A stretch of DNA of 64,000 bases from Boswellia sacra (GCA_013180625.2 SNVD02013093.1:620001-684000); one strand, 5' to 3'. Counted from the first letter of the stretch, positions 1 to 11,372 are shown. Notes: generated from the letters alone by a model not told the origin. Numbers and translations: made by a program.

Positions 1-2352
1 ACCCACTCGCTTGAGAATTGGAAAGGGACCTTCATATTTTTGCACCAACCCCTTGTGCACTTTACGAAGTGATTTGAATTGTTGGGGTAGGAGCTTGACA
101 AGTACTAAGTCCCCCTCTTGGAATGTGAGGTGTCGTCTCTTGGTGTCCGCCTACTTCTTCGTCCGCTTGGCGGCCTTGTCCAAGCATGCTCTTGTAATAT
201 CGGCTTGCTCATGCCATTCTTTTGTAAGCTTGTAGGCCGCTGGACTCTTCCCCTTACTTGCCAACTTCAATAGGTTATTGGCTATGGGGTTGTGCTCTAG
301 GCCTTGTTTGATGCCGTCGATGAGCACACTTTGTGGATGACTCATGCTCAAAGTGGCGAGTTTTGCCTTACAACTTGGGGCATTGGCCACAACATTTGCC
401 TTGCCTGTATTGTACTCGAGCGAGTTTTGGAGTTGTTTCTCTAACTCCGCAAGTTTGGGTGGCGCCATGGTTGGAGGCTTGGCATCGAGCTTTAACTCGA
501 TTTGATGATTGACTTCCCGTCGTGAAGGCAACTTCTTTGGGGACTCTCGAGGCTTCACATCCTTATATTTCTCAAGGATGGCTTGAATTTTGCTTGGCAT
601 TGGGTCCTCGGCAATAGCAATATCCTCACCAATGTTTTGTTGTCGAACGGTGGCAAGGAAACTTGGATCCATCTTCGTTCCCCGTTTGAGTTGTAGTGCG
701 GAGAATGTTTTGCCTTCAACCTTTGCTACGCGTTCCGCCTTGACCATGCATGCATGACTTCCATCGAGTATGTTGAGGGAGTTAGAAGATGGTATGGGGA
801 AGGCATGCACTTGGTCGAAGAATTCCTTTCCAAGCACTACTTGAAAGTCATCCATGGGGACGATGGAGAAATCAAGCTTACCGTTCCATGTGCCAAGTTG
901 TACCGTCGTTGCCTTGGACACTCCCAATATTGCTTTGGCGGGTGAGTTTACCGCCTTGATTGTGCCTCCTCCATTGACATATTTGAGGCCTAACCGTTTG
1001 GCCTCATCTTCGAAAATGAAGTTGTCCGTGGCTCCCGTATCAAGCATCGCACGCACATCCTTGCCATTGATGGTGGCACTTACATACATTAGACCCTTTT
1101 GAACATAGGTGGGTCTTTTAAGTGCGCCAATGGTACGGAGAGAACCCATCTCCGCTTGTGGCTCCTCAACTTGTATGCCCTCATGTTGAGCGGCTAGGGC
1201 GTTGAGGGTCTTCCTCTTTGGGCAATCCCGAACCCAATGAGGACCATCACAAATAAAGCAAGGACTTTTAGGTTTGGGGATATCAGACTTACCTTTGTTG
1301 GGTGTGTCACGCTTGTCTCCCCCGGATGGTTTCCGTGCACCACCTTCCTTTCGAGCATGTTCCTTCTTGATATTCTGCTCTCCCCCACCTTTCCCTTGGT
1401 TGGTCTTCCTCTCTTTGGATTGGGATGTGTAATCAATGAGGGATTCGGCCATGGCTATGGCATCATCAAGATTCTGCACGCCGCGCCTCTCAAGCTCAAC
1501 CCTCGCCCAATCTTTGAGTTTGTCGAGGAAGTAGAAGAGAGAATCCTTCTCGGACATGTCCTCGATCTCGAGGATGATGGCAGTGTACTCTTTGATGTAC
1601 TCTCGAATCGTGCCATCTTGCTTCAAACGACGGAGGCGACCCCTTGCCTCCTTCTCGGCATTGCTAGGAGAGAAATGCTTCCGAAGTTCTCTCTTGAAGT
1701 CCTCCCATGTGCGGAGAGAGATGATGCCTCTGCCCACGTCGCTATGCTTACGACGCCACCACAATTGAGCTGCATCTCAAAGGAATGTGGGTGCAATGCC
1801 GATCCTCGAAGCATCATCATTGACACGTTTGGCTTCGAAGTACTGCTCCAAGCCGAATAGGAGGTTCTCAACTTCCGTGGCATTGTGAGTGCCATTGTAT
1901 GTGGCAGGAGTAGGCACGTGCATGGTGCTTAGCCCACTTGGGTAAGAGGGGTTACCATGGTCACATTGATGCTTCTCCCATTCCGTGCGAGATTCCTCCA
2001 CTTCGTCACGGATTGCTCGCAACTCATGCTCCACAAAGGTCCGCAATCTCACGATCTCTCGTGTAAGGTTGTGAAGCTCTTTCTCATAAGCCTTATTGAA
2101 CTCGAGGATGTTGGACTTGGTTGCTTGGGTGATCTCGCCGTAATCGATCTCTAGGCCTTTGAGACGGTCGGTGAGGCCCTCAATTGCATTGTCCATCCCC
2201 GAGATTGCTTGCTCTAAGCTAGCAACACGAGACTCTAAAGACTCCGAGAGTGGAGCTTTGGACTTACCTCGTTTTCCTTGTGCGTGTGGTCAAGGTTGCT
2301 CCTCTCGTCCACGAACTTGCTCCTCCATGGTCACTTCAAGGTCGGATGCCAT
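1..2352 (-). pseudogene. Ty3 gag-protease fused to RNase H tail and integrase C-terminus (broken)
   Basis: Start ATG is at 2350-2352. A coiled-coil-like Gag N-terminus is followed by the retrotransposon Gag domain (about 2000-1480), a CCHC zinc knuckle (C-x2-C-x4-H-x4-C, first Cys codon ending at 1260) and an aspartic protease with the active-site run LDTGATDNF (about 1021-1050). Around 415-432 the frame jumps from the start of the RT region (APPKLAELEKQLQ) directly to the RNase H end (EYNTGKANVVANA). Around 243-256 it jumps again to the integrase tail (KEWHEQADITRACLDKAAKR), which continues past the edge as a chromo-like C-terminus. In-frame stops lie at 2290-2292 (TGA for CGA), 1777-1779 (TGA for CGA) and 151-153 (TAG for TGG). 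Apart from these stops, both deletion junctions keep the frame open. Confidence 0.9.
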
Positions 2353-2371
2353 GCTCTTGTGCTCGAACTGT

Positions 2372-2383
2372 GCTCTGATACTA
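2372..2383 (-). other. Primer-binding site, tRNA-iMet type
   Basis: On the minus strand the sequence TAGTATCAGAGC sits 2 bp after the LTR end; it differs by one base from the common plant TGGTATCAGAGC complementary to initiator tRNA-Met. Confidence 0.8.
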
Positions 2384-2385
2384 AC

Positions 2386-2888
2386 TGTCACGAGCTTAGA
2401 GGTTTGCGCAGCACGCTTGTGCGACACTTAGGCAACTTGACTCTGAAAGTTGCTAAGTAAGCCTTGATGCTAGTCTTCTCACTCAAGGAGAAGAAAGGAC
2501 CATTGAGCCAAAGAGCCTGTAGGCAAAGAAGAGAAGAGATGGAGACAAGAATTGCTAAGCAAAAGAGCTTTGTATTATACTTGAAAGCTTTACAATGCTT
2601 GGATGCTTTGTGTATTTGTGGATTTGTGTGGATGCTTTACAAATGAGGTTGGAGGGATTTATATAGGAACCACCTCTCAAATGAATGGCCTAAATGACTA
2701 TCTAGAATAATCTACTAGACTTTACATAAATAGATGAGTACAAAGAAATATTCTTATAATATCCTATCTTATCCTATCTTGCTAGAGAATTCTAGAAGAT
2801 GGACTTGGGCTTACAACTTTCTAGAAGCCAGGCCAAGTCCTTACACATAAATGGGCTCTCTAGCAAGTAAATTGGGCGGGTCGTTACA
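2386..2888 (-). repeat. 5' LTR of the Ty3 element
   Basis: In element orientation it starts TGTAACGACC and ends GCTCGTGACA, 503 bp. A TATA-like TATATAAA lies near 2658-2668. It borders the primer-binding site on one side and copia coding sequence on the other, which fixes both ends. The 3' partner LTR is outside the window. Confidence 0.85.
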
Positions 2889-3990
2889 CTTAGCTATATA
2901 ACCATTAGAATCTAACATGCCAACTGATATTAGATTCCTTTTCAAGCTAAGAACATGTCTTACATTTGCTAGTGTCCTAGTCATCCCATCATGAAGCTTC
3001 AATTTTATTTCTCCAATACCAGCCACATTGCAAGCCTCATTGTTTCCCATGAGAACCTTCCCTTCATTCAATGGTTTGTAGGTGGAAAACCATGACTTAT
3101 TTGGGCAGATGTGAAAGGTGCAACCACTGCCTAGAACCCAATCACCATTTTGTTCTAAATCTGTCACCATTAATAACTCTGCATCATCAAATCCTTGTGA
3201 AGCTATAGCTGCATTGCCACTCTCTTTATCTTTTGCTGCATCATTTTTCTTTCTATCTTCCCTATCAGGACGATTTCGTCTAATATGTCCCTCTTTGTTA
3301 CAATGGAAGCATCTGAATTTACCTCTAGATTTAGATTTTGATCTACCATGGCTGCCTTTAACATTAAAGTTTCTTTTTTCAACTCTTCCTCTAGCAGTGA
3401 GGCCTTCTCCAGAGTTAGAACTTTTTTGTTCAATCTTAAGATCTAATTCCTTTGAATGAATTGCAGCAAGAACTCCTTCTAAACTTAGAGTATCCTTGCT
3501 AAACTTCAAAGTATCTTTAAGCTGGTCATATGTTTTAGGCAGTGAGTTTAACAAAATGACAGCTGGATCTTCATCTTCTACTTTCACTCCTACATTCGCA
3601 AGATCTAAACTTATCTTGGTAAATTCATCTATATCATCTACTGATTTAGATTCATCCATCCTAAATCCATAGAATTTTTGTTTTAAATAATTTCTATTAG
3701 GTAGAGACTTTACCATATAGATTTCTTCAAACTTCTTCCAAATTGATGTAGTTGTGGTTTCTTTGGACACCTTCGAAGAACTTGATCTCCCAAGCTAAGA
3801 ATGATTGTGTTCTTAGCATTCTTTTGAACTTTAGCTCATTTTTCTGGTGTTGAATCTTCAGGCACTTTTTCTTCATCTTCCAAAGCTTCATCAAGCCCCA
3901 AGTTTCCAAGTATGCTTGAATCTTCATTTTCCATCAATCGAAATCTGTCTTGCCATCAAATTTTTCTATCTCCATCTTCTGGTTTGCCAT
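2889..3990 (-). pseudogene. copia gag and protease start, with frameshifts and lost catalytic residues
   Basis: Start ATG 3988-3990 (MANQKMEIEKFDGKT). The Gag (UBN2-type) domain continues through SLPNRNYLKQKFYGFRMDES, then a CCHC knuckle near 3310 and the protease region WVLGSGCTFHICPNKSW. Defects seen: a TGA in the expected FD-x-W run near 3935; a one-base loss near 3915; TGA where EKWAK is expected (near 3838); and a one-base loss near 3767, where AAGGGTGTCC has become AAGGTGTCC. The last Cys of the zinc knuckle is Arg (HIRRNR), and the catalytic Asp of the DSG triad is Gly (WVLGSGC). The frame ends at SNGYIAK where the Ty3 LTR starts. Expected residues are inferred from other plant copia proteins. 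Confidence 0.88.
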
Positions 3991-4082
3991 TACAACCTTA
4001 AGATCTTCTCTCCTAGCAGAGAAACCTTACTTGTTTGAAGCAAACCATCTTCAGATCTTCAACATTCAGCTCTGATACCAGT

Positions 4083-4557
4083 TGTGAAGAAACCTGGAGA
4101 TAATTTGTGGCTAGTATAGGTTGTTTTGAAGCAGAAAATCTCGAATTTTTTTTGTGCTCTCATGCAAGCATACAAATTGTATTTAAGTGCAGAAACATAA
4201 ACAAGAACACAACATAATTTACATGGTTCGATCCATGATCTACTCTACGGGAGGGATAGGAAATGAATTCACTAGAGAGACTTGGGATTACACACTCTCT
4301 ACACTGCACTCTCAGCTTAGAACCACTCTAAGCTCTCTGTTTTTTTTTTTTTTCCTAAAACACTCAGTTTTCTTTACCAAGTTTTTATACAACTTACATG
4401 ACCTACGTGTCCTACATTTACTGCACATCAGTATTAATAGCCTTTCTAAGTGGCTGACTATAAGTGAAAATACAGCAAAACATTTGTGTATTATAAAAAA
4501 AGATATACTGACGCCGCTTCAAGCTATATAAGTAATCTCTATAAGATAGGTTATACA
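4083..4557 (-). repeat. copia 5' LTR
   Basis: The inner end (plus strand TGTGAAGAAACC at 4083) is fixed by the adjacent primer-binding site 4068-4080. The outer end is inferred at the ACA of ttataca (4557), giving TGTATAAC on the element strand. A TATA box (TATAAAAAC on the minus strand) lies near 4382-4392. The outer boundary is the uncertain part. Confidence 0.6.
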
Positions 4558-4672
4558 ATAATAATAATACCAGCAGTAATAATAATAATTAAAAAAAAAG
4601 TAAAGAAGCGCTTTTTCCAAACATTATCTTTTGGGTATTAGAACATAGTAATTGCCCTTCTTTTTTCAATTA

Positions 4673-4764
4673 GGAGAGATGGCCAAGTGGATTAATTAAA
4701 GCATGGGATTGCTAATCCGTTGTATGGGTTATTTGTACCTAGGGTTCGAATCCCTCTCTATTGA
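4673..4764 (+). pseudogene. Plastid-type tRNA-Ser(GCU) relic in nuclear DNA
   Basis: Begins GGAGAGATGGCCAAGTGG, has the anticodon arm GGATTGCTAATCC (anticodon GCU), a long variable arm, and the T arm GGGTTCGAATCCC. This is the layout of plastid trnS-GCU rather than of a cytosolic or native mitochondrial tRNA-Ser. Decay: about four extra bases in the D arm (attaattaaagc), and two mismatches plus a wobble in the acceptor stem (3' side TCTATTG). Most likely a plastid-derived insertion; a decayed mitochondrial route is possible. Unlikely to make a usable tRNA. Confidence 0.75.
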
Positions 4765-4848
4765 GCACTCGGTATCTTTCAAATTCAAATTTAGTGAACC
4801 TTATTACACAAAATTAAAAATCTTATGCAACGAGTTAGTATCTTACGA

Positions 4849-5045
4849 TACAAGTCTTGATCACTCTTGTGGATCGTTTAAGGCAGTATATGAATATCAA
4901 CAAAGAAGATTGTGTTTATCAATCTTTATGGGATTCGATAAGTCTTACATGTAGATTCATTACCCCATTTAAGTAGGAATTTTTCTTGGTTGTTTCTAGA
5001 GGGAGCTCCATGTTGTCATGGTTCCCCAATCTGAATCTGCAGCCT
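4849..5045 (+). repeat. Diverged direct repeat, copy 1 (partner near 21515-21725)
   Basis: Shared blocks run in the same order in both places: cttgatcactcttgtggatc, a tatcaaca...tgtgtttatcaatc block, tatgggattc, and ggttccccaatctgaatctgcagcc against agttccccaatttgaatctatagcc. Neither copy has a convincing reading frame, and the family is not recognised. Confidence 0.6.
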
Positions 5046-5159
5046 TATCTGCTACAAAGGAGAATTCAATTACGAAAAGTTTTGTACACCAAATATTTAA
5101 TTTAAAGAAAGGCCTAAATGGAAGCTTAGCATATAAAAACAAAAAAGAGTAATTAACAT

Positions 5160-6160
5160 TGGCACCTTCTAGTTTGGACGAAGTAACACTCTCTTTCCAA
5201 CCTTTAGCGAAGTAACATAAAGACTCTCGTTTTTTAAATTTCGTTAGTCAATCCGTTAGTCATAAGGGCATATTCGTCTTTATACTCATTTGTCTTATTC
5301 AAGAAATAAAAAAGGGGTGTGGTGTGGGCAGCAGGACTCAAACGTTAGTTATATATGATGAGAGAGAATATCGAAACCACCGAGCTAGATATTTAACAAT
5401 GAAAAATTTTGAGTTAATATGTTAAATATCATGAAAAACTACAACAATACATGTCATATTTAAGAAATAACAAATAATAATAAATAAAAATTGTATCACT
5501 CTTTCTAAAGGAAAATTATTTAGCATAACCTTTAAAAATAAAAAATCTAAAAAAGAAAATAGTATTTTAATTTTTTTTTGAAATTTTTATTTTAATTTGT
5601 ACTACAATTTGCAAAGGAAAATTGTTTAGCATAACCTTTAAAAATAAAAATTCCACACATTGTAGTTTAAATGGTTATTTTGTTTTATTTTTAATTTGAA
5701 ATAAATCCCCTTTTTTTTAGTTTGAAAATTAAGTAGTTTAAGGAGAAATTAGTAGTTTAAACTTTTCAATTTAAAATAAAAAATTAGAAAAACTATTTAA
5801 ACTACTGTTTTCTTTTGTGAAATTTTTATGTTTAAAAGTTATGCTAAATAATTTTTCCTTAGAAATAGTAGTACAATTTTTAATTATTATTATTATTTAT
5901 ATTATTATGTGTTGTTGTAGTTTTTAAGGATATTTAATATGTTAACTCAAAACATTTTATTGTTAAAGGTTTAGCTTAGTGATTTCAATACTGTCTCTCG
6001 TTATACCTAACTTAGGTTCAAGTCCTACTCCCCACACCACACTTTTTTTCTAATTTCTTAAATAAGAAAAATGAGTGCAGAGACAATTATATACTTATGG
6101 CTAACAGAATTTAGAAAATAGGGGTATTTATGTTATTTTCGCGAAGATTAGGGCAAAAAG
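5160..6160. repeat. Long imperfect inverted repeat (foldback or long-TIR element)
   Basis: The left arm (about 5180-5560) and right arm (about 5815-6160) are reverse complements over more than 300 bp. Examples: ggaaaattatttagcataac on the left against gttatgctaaataatttttcc on the right, and gggtgtggtgtgggcagcagg against the complement of the right arm's ccccacaccacac. Between them is an AT-rich spacer with shorter copies of the same motif. No transposase frame is visible. A MULE-type or foldback MITE is the best guess. Confidence 0.75.
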
Positions 6161-6446
6161 CTACAAACTCCACGATTATCCAGCCAAGCAAGCCAATGTA
6201 TCTTCTACTAGAATTGGTGCCCTTCATCATCAATTAATGTAGTTCTTGTAGACGACGTGCACACTCATCTTGCAGCCTTGTTGCTTCAGTGAGTAATATG
6301 TGCTCATGAGATAATTAATTAATTTGAATCATATATAAATATCACTCTTTATCTAAGAAAATTCCACATAACATATTATATGGTCTTAGTGATAAAGAAT
6401 CAGAGTTGCCCTATCAAATACCAAAACATCTGCTACATATGGTATC

Positions 6447-6478
6447 ACTCTCTCTCTCTCACTCTCTCTCTCTCTCTC
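6447..6478 (+). repeat. (CT)n microsatellite
   Basis: Near-pure CT repeat with one CA interruption. The flanking sequence (about 6350-6530) reappears, diverged, near 18690-18830. Confidence 0.9.
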
Positions 6479-6899
6479 GGTAATGTGTTCTCTTGATGAT
6501 GAGTTTAATTCCCTCTTCTACTGCATAAATTTAGTATCTTTAAGTGTGTTTGCCATAGCTTTTAGTTGTGGAAAAGCTCATTCTATGAGAAGCTACAACT
6601 ATTTTAGTATTTTGTAAACTTTTCTAAAATTGATTCTTCAAGGAACTGCTACTCCAAGAATCTAATTTTATATTAGATTTCAAAAGCAGGTCTTGCACAA
6701 CTTTTGAAAATCTGATTTTGAAAAGCCAATATTTAGATATATCAAAATGCCAAAATTGTACCTATAAAATAATATGAATCCAAAAATGCCCTTGAATCAC
6801 TAAAATTTTAGATTAATTATTTAATGAATAAATTATAAAAGTAAATTTATCAAAAAGTACTTTTAAAAAATATTTTTCTAAAAAATAAAAAAGTTGCTA

Positions 6900-7672
6900 T
6901 TGGAAGTTGAATGTCATTGTCGTCAGCTGCTAGTTCTTAGCACATTCGGCGACACTACCACCACCACAAGATTTGTCAACGTCTTAGCTATTTACAGTGG
7001 TGATAGTGGTTGAAGTTTCAACACCAAAACTTTAACCTCAAGATCTTGTCGATTGGCATTTAAAATGGCGAAGACGTCGAACAATGTTGAGAGAGAGGTT
7101 GTCGATAATCTCTTTATGGTGGTGGCATTGTTAGACACGCTAGGCCATTGGCGGCCATCGACAGTAATGGTTCTATTTCCAACAACTTTTTTAAAATTTT
7201 CGATAATAAATATATTAGATTATCTAAATAATTAATTTTCAAAAATAGTTTAATTATTTTTAATATTATAATTTTAATTTAACTTAAATATTAATAATTA
7301 TAAATTCTTTATATAAAATATGGTATATTTTAGTACTTGTATTAAAAATTAGATTCTGAAAATCAAGTTTAAACAAACATATATTCATAGCTTTTAGATA
7401 GCACAACAATTTTGTAAATCAATTTTACCAACCATCCAACAACTTATTCTTATAGTTTAGTTAATAGTTGATTTTTCCGACATCACTTTTCTACAATAAT
7501 TCTCTACAACACAACCACCCCAAACATATCCTAATTCTCGAGTAATGTCATACTAAATTGAACCTATGATCATGTTATTTGTCATCTTAATTCATCATTC
7601 AAGAGTTAACTATAAAAACTTCAAAAGTATGTATAGCTATTGTTGATGCCAGAATCTTTTGACTTAGCTCCT
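6900..7672 (+). repeat. Tandem unit, first copy (second half only)
   Basis: It carries the ...ggccatcgacagtaatggttct..., an AT-rich middle, cacaaccaccccaaacatatcc and ...gctattgttgatgc-agaatcttttgac... blocks that recur at 9668-10207 and 10508-11002/17615-17680. The first half of the unit is displaced to 9272 by an LTR-type insertion. No gene is visible in the preceding 6160-6900 stretch. Confidence 0.7.
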
Positions 7673-7689
7673 TGTAAGCACTATAATTT

Positions 7690-9265
7690 TGCTTATGGTT
7701 TTTTGGAGGTCCAATGATGATAATCAGAGATAGCAATCAAAAGTCATTCTTAGATTGGCAAGGACACCAAGGATCGAACACCGAGGATGGGAGTAGGAAA
7801 AGTCAAGAAGGCTCAGGAATTGGTGAGGTATTGGTAGAGATTTTAGGAATTATAGTTATTAGACAATGTCAAAAGTGTGAAAAACCTAGAAACAAGGGTA
7901 GCGCTTGGAAGTTGAGGTGACGGCTCTCACATTACAGGCACGCGCCTCTAGTCAGTAGTGACGACTAGAACTCCTAGAAGCCTAGTGACGACTCTAGGAC
8001 TTGAAAACCCTAGTGACGCTTCTAAGCTACAGTCCCATATCGGGGAAAAGAGCTCATTTTCTTGAGAACCGAGGCCTATATAAGGTACTTGGCTCCTAGT
8101 TCTAGGTATCCAGTTTTGGGCTTGAAAATAGCTGAAAAACACTTATTTTGACAGATTTTGAATACTATCAGAAACCTTTTTCAGTTTAATATTTTCTCTA
8201 TATTCTCAGCATTCTTCTAAGGTGTCGGTGCTAGTCAAGGTTCGACTTCTGATTAAATTTAAAATTTGGTAAGTTTTCTAGAGGGCCTCCTCTTTAGTTT
8301 AAATATTTTATTTAGATTAGTTTGCCATGTTTAGGTATAATTAGAAATGATTATGCCATGCTTAGTTTATGATTATTTTAGTAATTAATTGGTATGATTA
8401 GTAGTTTAATTATGCATGATTAGTAGATAATTAGTTGATGATTAGTAGTTAATTAGTTAGTAATTAGTTTTTAATTGGTATTTAATTAGTAGTTAATTAT
8501 GTATGATTAATAGATAATTAATAATTAATTAATAATTAATTATGTAGTTAATTAGTTAGTAATTAGTTTTTAATTGGTGTTTAATTAGTTGTTAATTATG
8601 CATGATTAGTAGATAATTAGTAGTTAATTAGCGGTTGATGAAGCATGATTAGTGGTTATTTAGTATATTTAGATTAATATTTACTTTGATTATGCCTATT
8701 AATGTTAATGCCCCTATTCAGTGATGGGGAATCCAACTTGAAGCCCTCCCAGCTTATAACTGTTTAATTATTTAACCGCACTTATTATGTGAAATGTTTG
8801 TAATCCCTAATCCCTTCCCCCATGTTTGAAAGGAATTAATGTAATCTATTCTCCTTCCCCTTTCTATGAATGTGTATAAATTGCTATCACCCCATATGTA
8901 ATAAAAAGATAAAAGCATTTGTTTGCGTAATAAAATGCAAGAAGATAGGAGAGCATTAGTGATTAGAACTTCAAACTCATTAAACCCTTAGTGGAGGCCA
9001 TACTAATGGTTGGGCGGGTGTTACCATACACAATTTTTCGAACTCATCTTTGAAAGGGTGATGGATAGTTAGGTCCACAGAAGCAAGGGATAAGCTACTA
9101 TCACTCAATTTTTTCTGTGGTTAACTACTCGGGTGGTGACTTCGTTGTATCTTTAGGTCTTGTCTCAGTGGCTTGAGCTGTATGGCCCTCTAAGCATCTA
9201 AAAGGAAGCTTAAAAAAAGCATTGTTGAGGTCACAAGCGCTTAGAGCGGGACGGAAGCTCCTCTC
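7690..9265 (+). mobile_element. LTR-type element or solo LTR inserted in the tandem array
   Basis: It interrupts the tandem unit. Features in order: a short repeated tagtgacgactc motif (7950-8020), a TATA box CCTATATAAGG at about 8073-8083, a transcribed-leader-like stretch, a splice-donor-like GGTAAG near 8270, an AT-rich TTAG minisatellite (8330-8690), and a 3' segment (8735-9110) with a diverged relative at 52040-52440. No coding region. The boundaries are approximate. Confidence 0.5.
8330..8690 (+). repeat. AT-rich minisatellite built on ttaattagt / gattagtag
   Basis: Degenerate tandem motif, with a higher-order period of roughly 100 bp seen in the recurring blocks ttagtaattagtttttaattgg and atgattagtagataatta. 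Confidence 0.8.
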
Positions 9266-9271
9266 ACACTT

Positions 9272-10207
9272 CCCAAATTAAATTTTGTCAATGTGGAAAG
9301 TCACACTAAAAGGGGAAGAACAAGGATTTTATAACAGTTAGTATGAACAAGACAAACTATAGGCGAAAAAAAGTGTGGTTGGTATATTGATCAAAAGAAC
9401 TACCAATATAGTTGAATAATAAAGGAAGATATTGGTTAGAGGTGGTGGTGGTTTCATTGACAAAAAAAAAAAAAATGCGGTTGGTAAATTGACCAAAAGA
9501 ACAACCAATATAGTTGAATTATAGAGGAAGATACTGGTTAGAGGTGGCAGTGGTTTCATTGGCGAAAGTCCTTGGATGCTGAAGCTAGAGATAGAATATT
9601 GGGAAAATGAAAGAAATTATGTGTCATGCCCAAAAATCTCTTAAATGGAGAATCTCTTGTATGAATTATCTACGCTGCCCGTTAGGCCACTAGTGACCAG
9701 CGACAATAATGGTTTTGTTCTGAACAATCTTTTTTAAAATTTTTGATAAGAAATGTATTTAATTATTTGAATAATTAATTTTCAAAAAAAATTTGATTAC
9801 TTTTAATATTATAAGTTAATAACTAAACTATTAATAATTATAAACTCTTTTTATCAAATCTAGTATATTTTAGTACCTGTATTAAAAATTAAATTTTGGG
9901 AATCAAGTTTACCAAACATATATTCATAACTTTTAGATATCACAACAATTTTGTAAATTAATTTTACCAAACATCCTACAACTTGTTCGTACAGTTCAGT
10001 TAATAGTTGATTTTTTTGACAACACGTTTCCACAATAATTCATTACAACACAACCACCCCAAACAAATCCTACTACTCCAGTAATGCCATACCAAATTGA
10101 AACTATAATCATGTTGTTTGTCATCTTATTCATCATTCAAGTATTAACCATATATACTTCGATAATATGTATAGCTATTGTTGATGCGAGAATCTTTTGA
10201 CCTAGCT
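9272..10207 (+). repeat. Tandem unit, complete copy
   Basis: The unit begins aaattttgtcaatgtggaaagtc, runs through the ggttggtatattgaccaaaag and ggtggcggtggtttcattg blocks, and ends with gctattgttgatgcgagaatc. Inside its first half a segment of about 107 bp is itself duplicated (9370-9475 and 9476-9585), with a poly-A tract between. No reading frame of note. Confidence 0.8.
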
Positions 10208-10212
10208 AGCTC

Positions 10213-11002
10213 CCTAAATAAAATTTTCTCAGTGCGGAAAGTCACACTAAAAGGGGAAGAATGAGGATTTGGTAACAACTAGTATGAACAAGAAGAACTA
10301 TAGGCGAAAAAAAAGTGTGATTGGTATATTGACCAAAAGAACTATTAATATAGTTGAATTATAGAGGAAGATATTTGTTAGAGGTGGCGGTGGTTTCATT
10401 GACAAAAGTCCTTTGATGCTAAAGTTAGGAATAAAATATTTGGAAAATGAAAATTATGTGTCACACCCAAAAATCTCTTAAATGGAGAGATCTCTTGTAT
10501 GAATGTGTCGTGCCTTTCGCTAGGCCACTCGTGACCGGCCACAGTAATGGTTCTATTCCGAACAACAATTTTTTTAATTTTTGATAATAAATATATTTAA
10601 TCATTTGAATAATTAATTTTCAAAAAATAATTTGATTATTTTTAATATTATAATTTAATAACTTAAATATTAATAATCATAAATTCTTTTTATCAAATCG
10701 GGTATATTTTAGTACTTGTATATTAAAAATTAGATTTTGCAAATCAAGTTTACTAAACATATTTCATAGCTTTTAGATAGCACAACAACTTTGTAAATCA
10801 ATTTTACCAGACGTCTTATGACACATGTTCTTGTGGTTCTGTTGACAATTGATTTTTCCGACAACACTTTTCAATAATAATTCTTTATAACACAACCACC
10901 CCAAACATATTCTTATTCTCAAATAATGTCATACTAATTAATTAATTGAACCTATGATCATGTTATTTGTCATCTTAATTCATCATTCAAGTATTTACTA
11001 TA
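10213..11002 (+). repeat. Tandem unit, copy split by the Tat element (continues at 17615)
   Basis: Same order of blocks as 9272-10207. The copy stops at ...gtatttactata and resumes at 17615 with ctatatatacttcaaaagcatg, so the 6.6 kb retrotransposon entered a finished array. Confidence 0.85.
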
Positions 11003-11372
11003 TGTTGATGCACGATTTCCAGACAACCGGAAAGCGAGTTGGAGCTTGAATTACACGTCGGGTCCAATCCTGAGAACAAAGAAAAATAGTCAGGGGTGCC
11101 GGCGAAAACCCTCTGACGCCCAAGTCAGTTTCCGGCACACCAGAATTTTATAGGAGAATTTCCTAGAGAGAGAAGCTCTCAAAAGTAAAGGAAATTTAGA
11201 GAGGGAATGAGTTCAGAAAAGTGTGCATACCTTGAGTAAAAATTTGGAGGGTTTATATAGGCATCAGGAGGAGTCATTGTGGGACCCAAATAATAGGCCT
11301 AAGTAGCGGGCTTCAGTAATGGGCTTACTGTGTTAGATTTAATTAAGGCCCAATTTTGTTATGACCATAACA
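11003..11372 (-). repeat. 3' LTR of the Tat element
   Basis: 370 bp, plus-strand ends TGTTGATGCACG and GACCATAACA. The plus strand shows ggtttatatagg near 11250, conserved in both LTRs. Confidence 0.93.

Larger units (their letters stand above)
1..2888 (-). mobile_element. Ty3/gypsy LTR retrotransposon, internally deleted, runs off left edge
   Basis: The element reads on the minus strand. Its 5' LTR is 2386-2888, a tRNA-iMet-type primer site abuts it at 2372-2383, and a decayed gag-protease-(integrase tail) frame runs from 2352 to the window edge. Reverse transcriptase, RNase H body and integrase core are missing, so it could move only with help from a complete relative. It sits inside the copia element to its right: copia coding sequence stops exactly at the LTR tip (2888/2889), and the rest of that copia should lie left of the window. 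The target duplication cannot be checked because the 3' end is outside; the right flank begins cttag. Confidence 0.9.
2889..4557 (-). mobile_element. Ty1/copia retrotransposon 5' half, interrupted by the Ty3 element
   Basis: This minus-strand copia element consists of a 5' LTR (4083-about 4557), a primer-binding site TGGTATCAGAGCT (4068-4080), and gag plus the start of protease (3990-2889). It is cut by the nested Ty3 element; integrase and RT would lie left of the window if still present. The coding part is dead, with several stops and frameshifts. Confidence 0.87.

Noticed and set aside
1237..1860. 207-codon plus-strand frame opposite Ty3 gag
   Set aside because: Shadow of the gag frame on the other strand; no domain.
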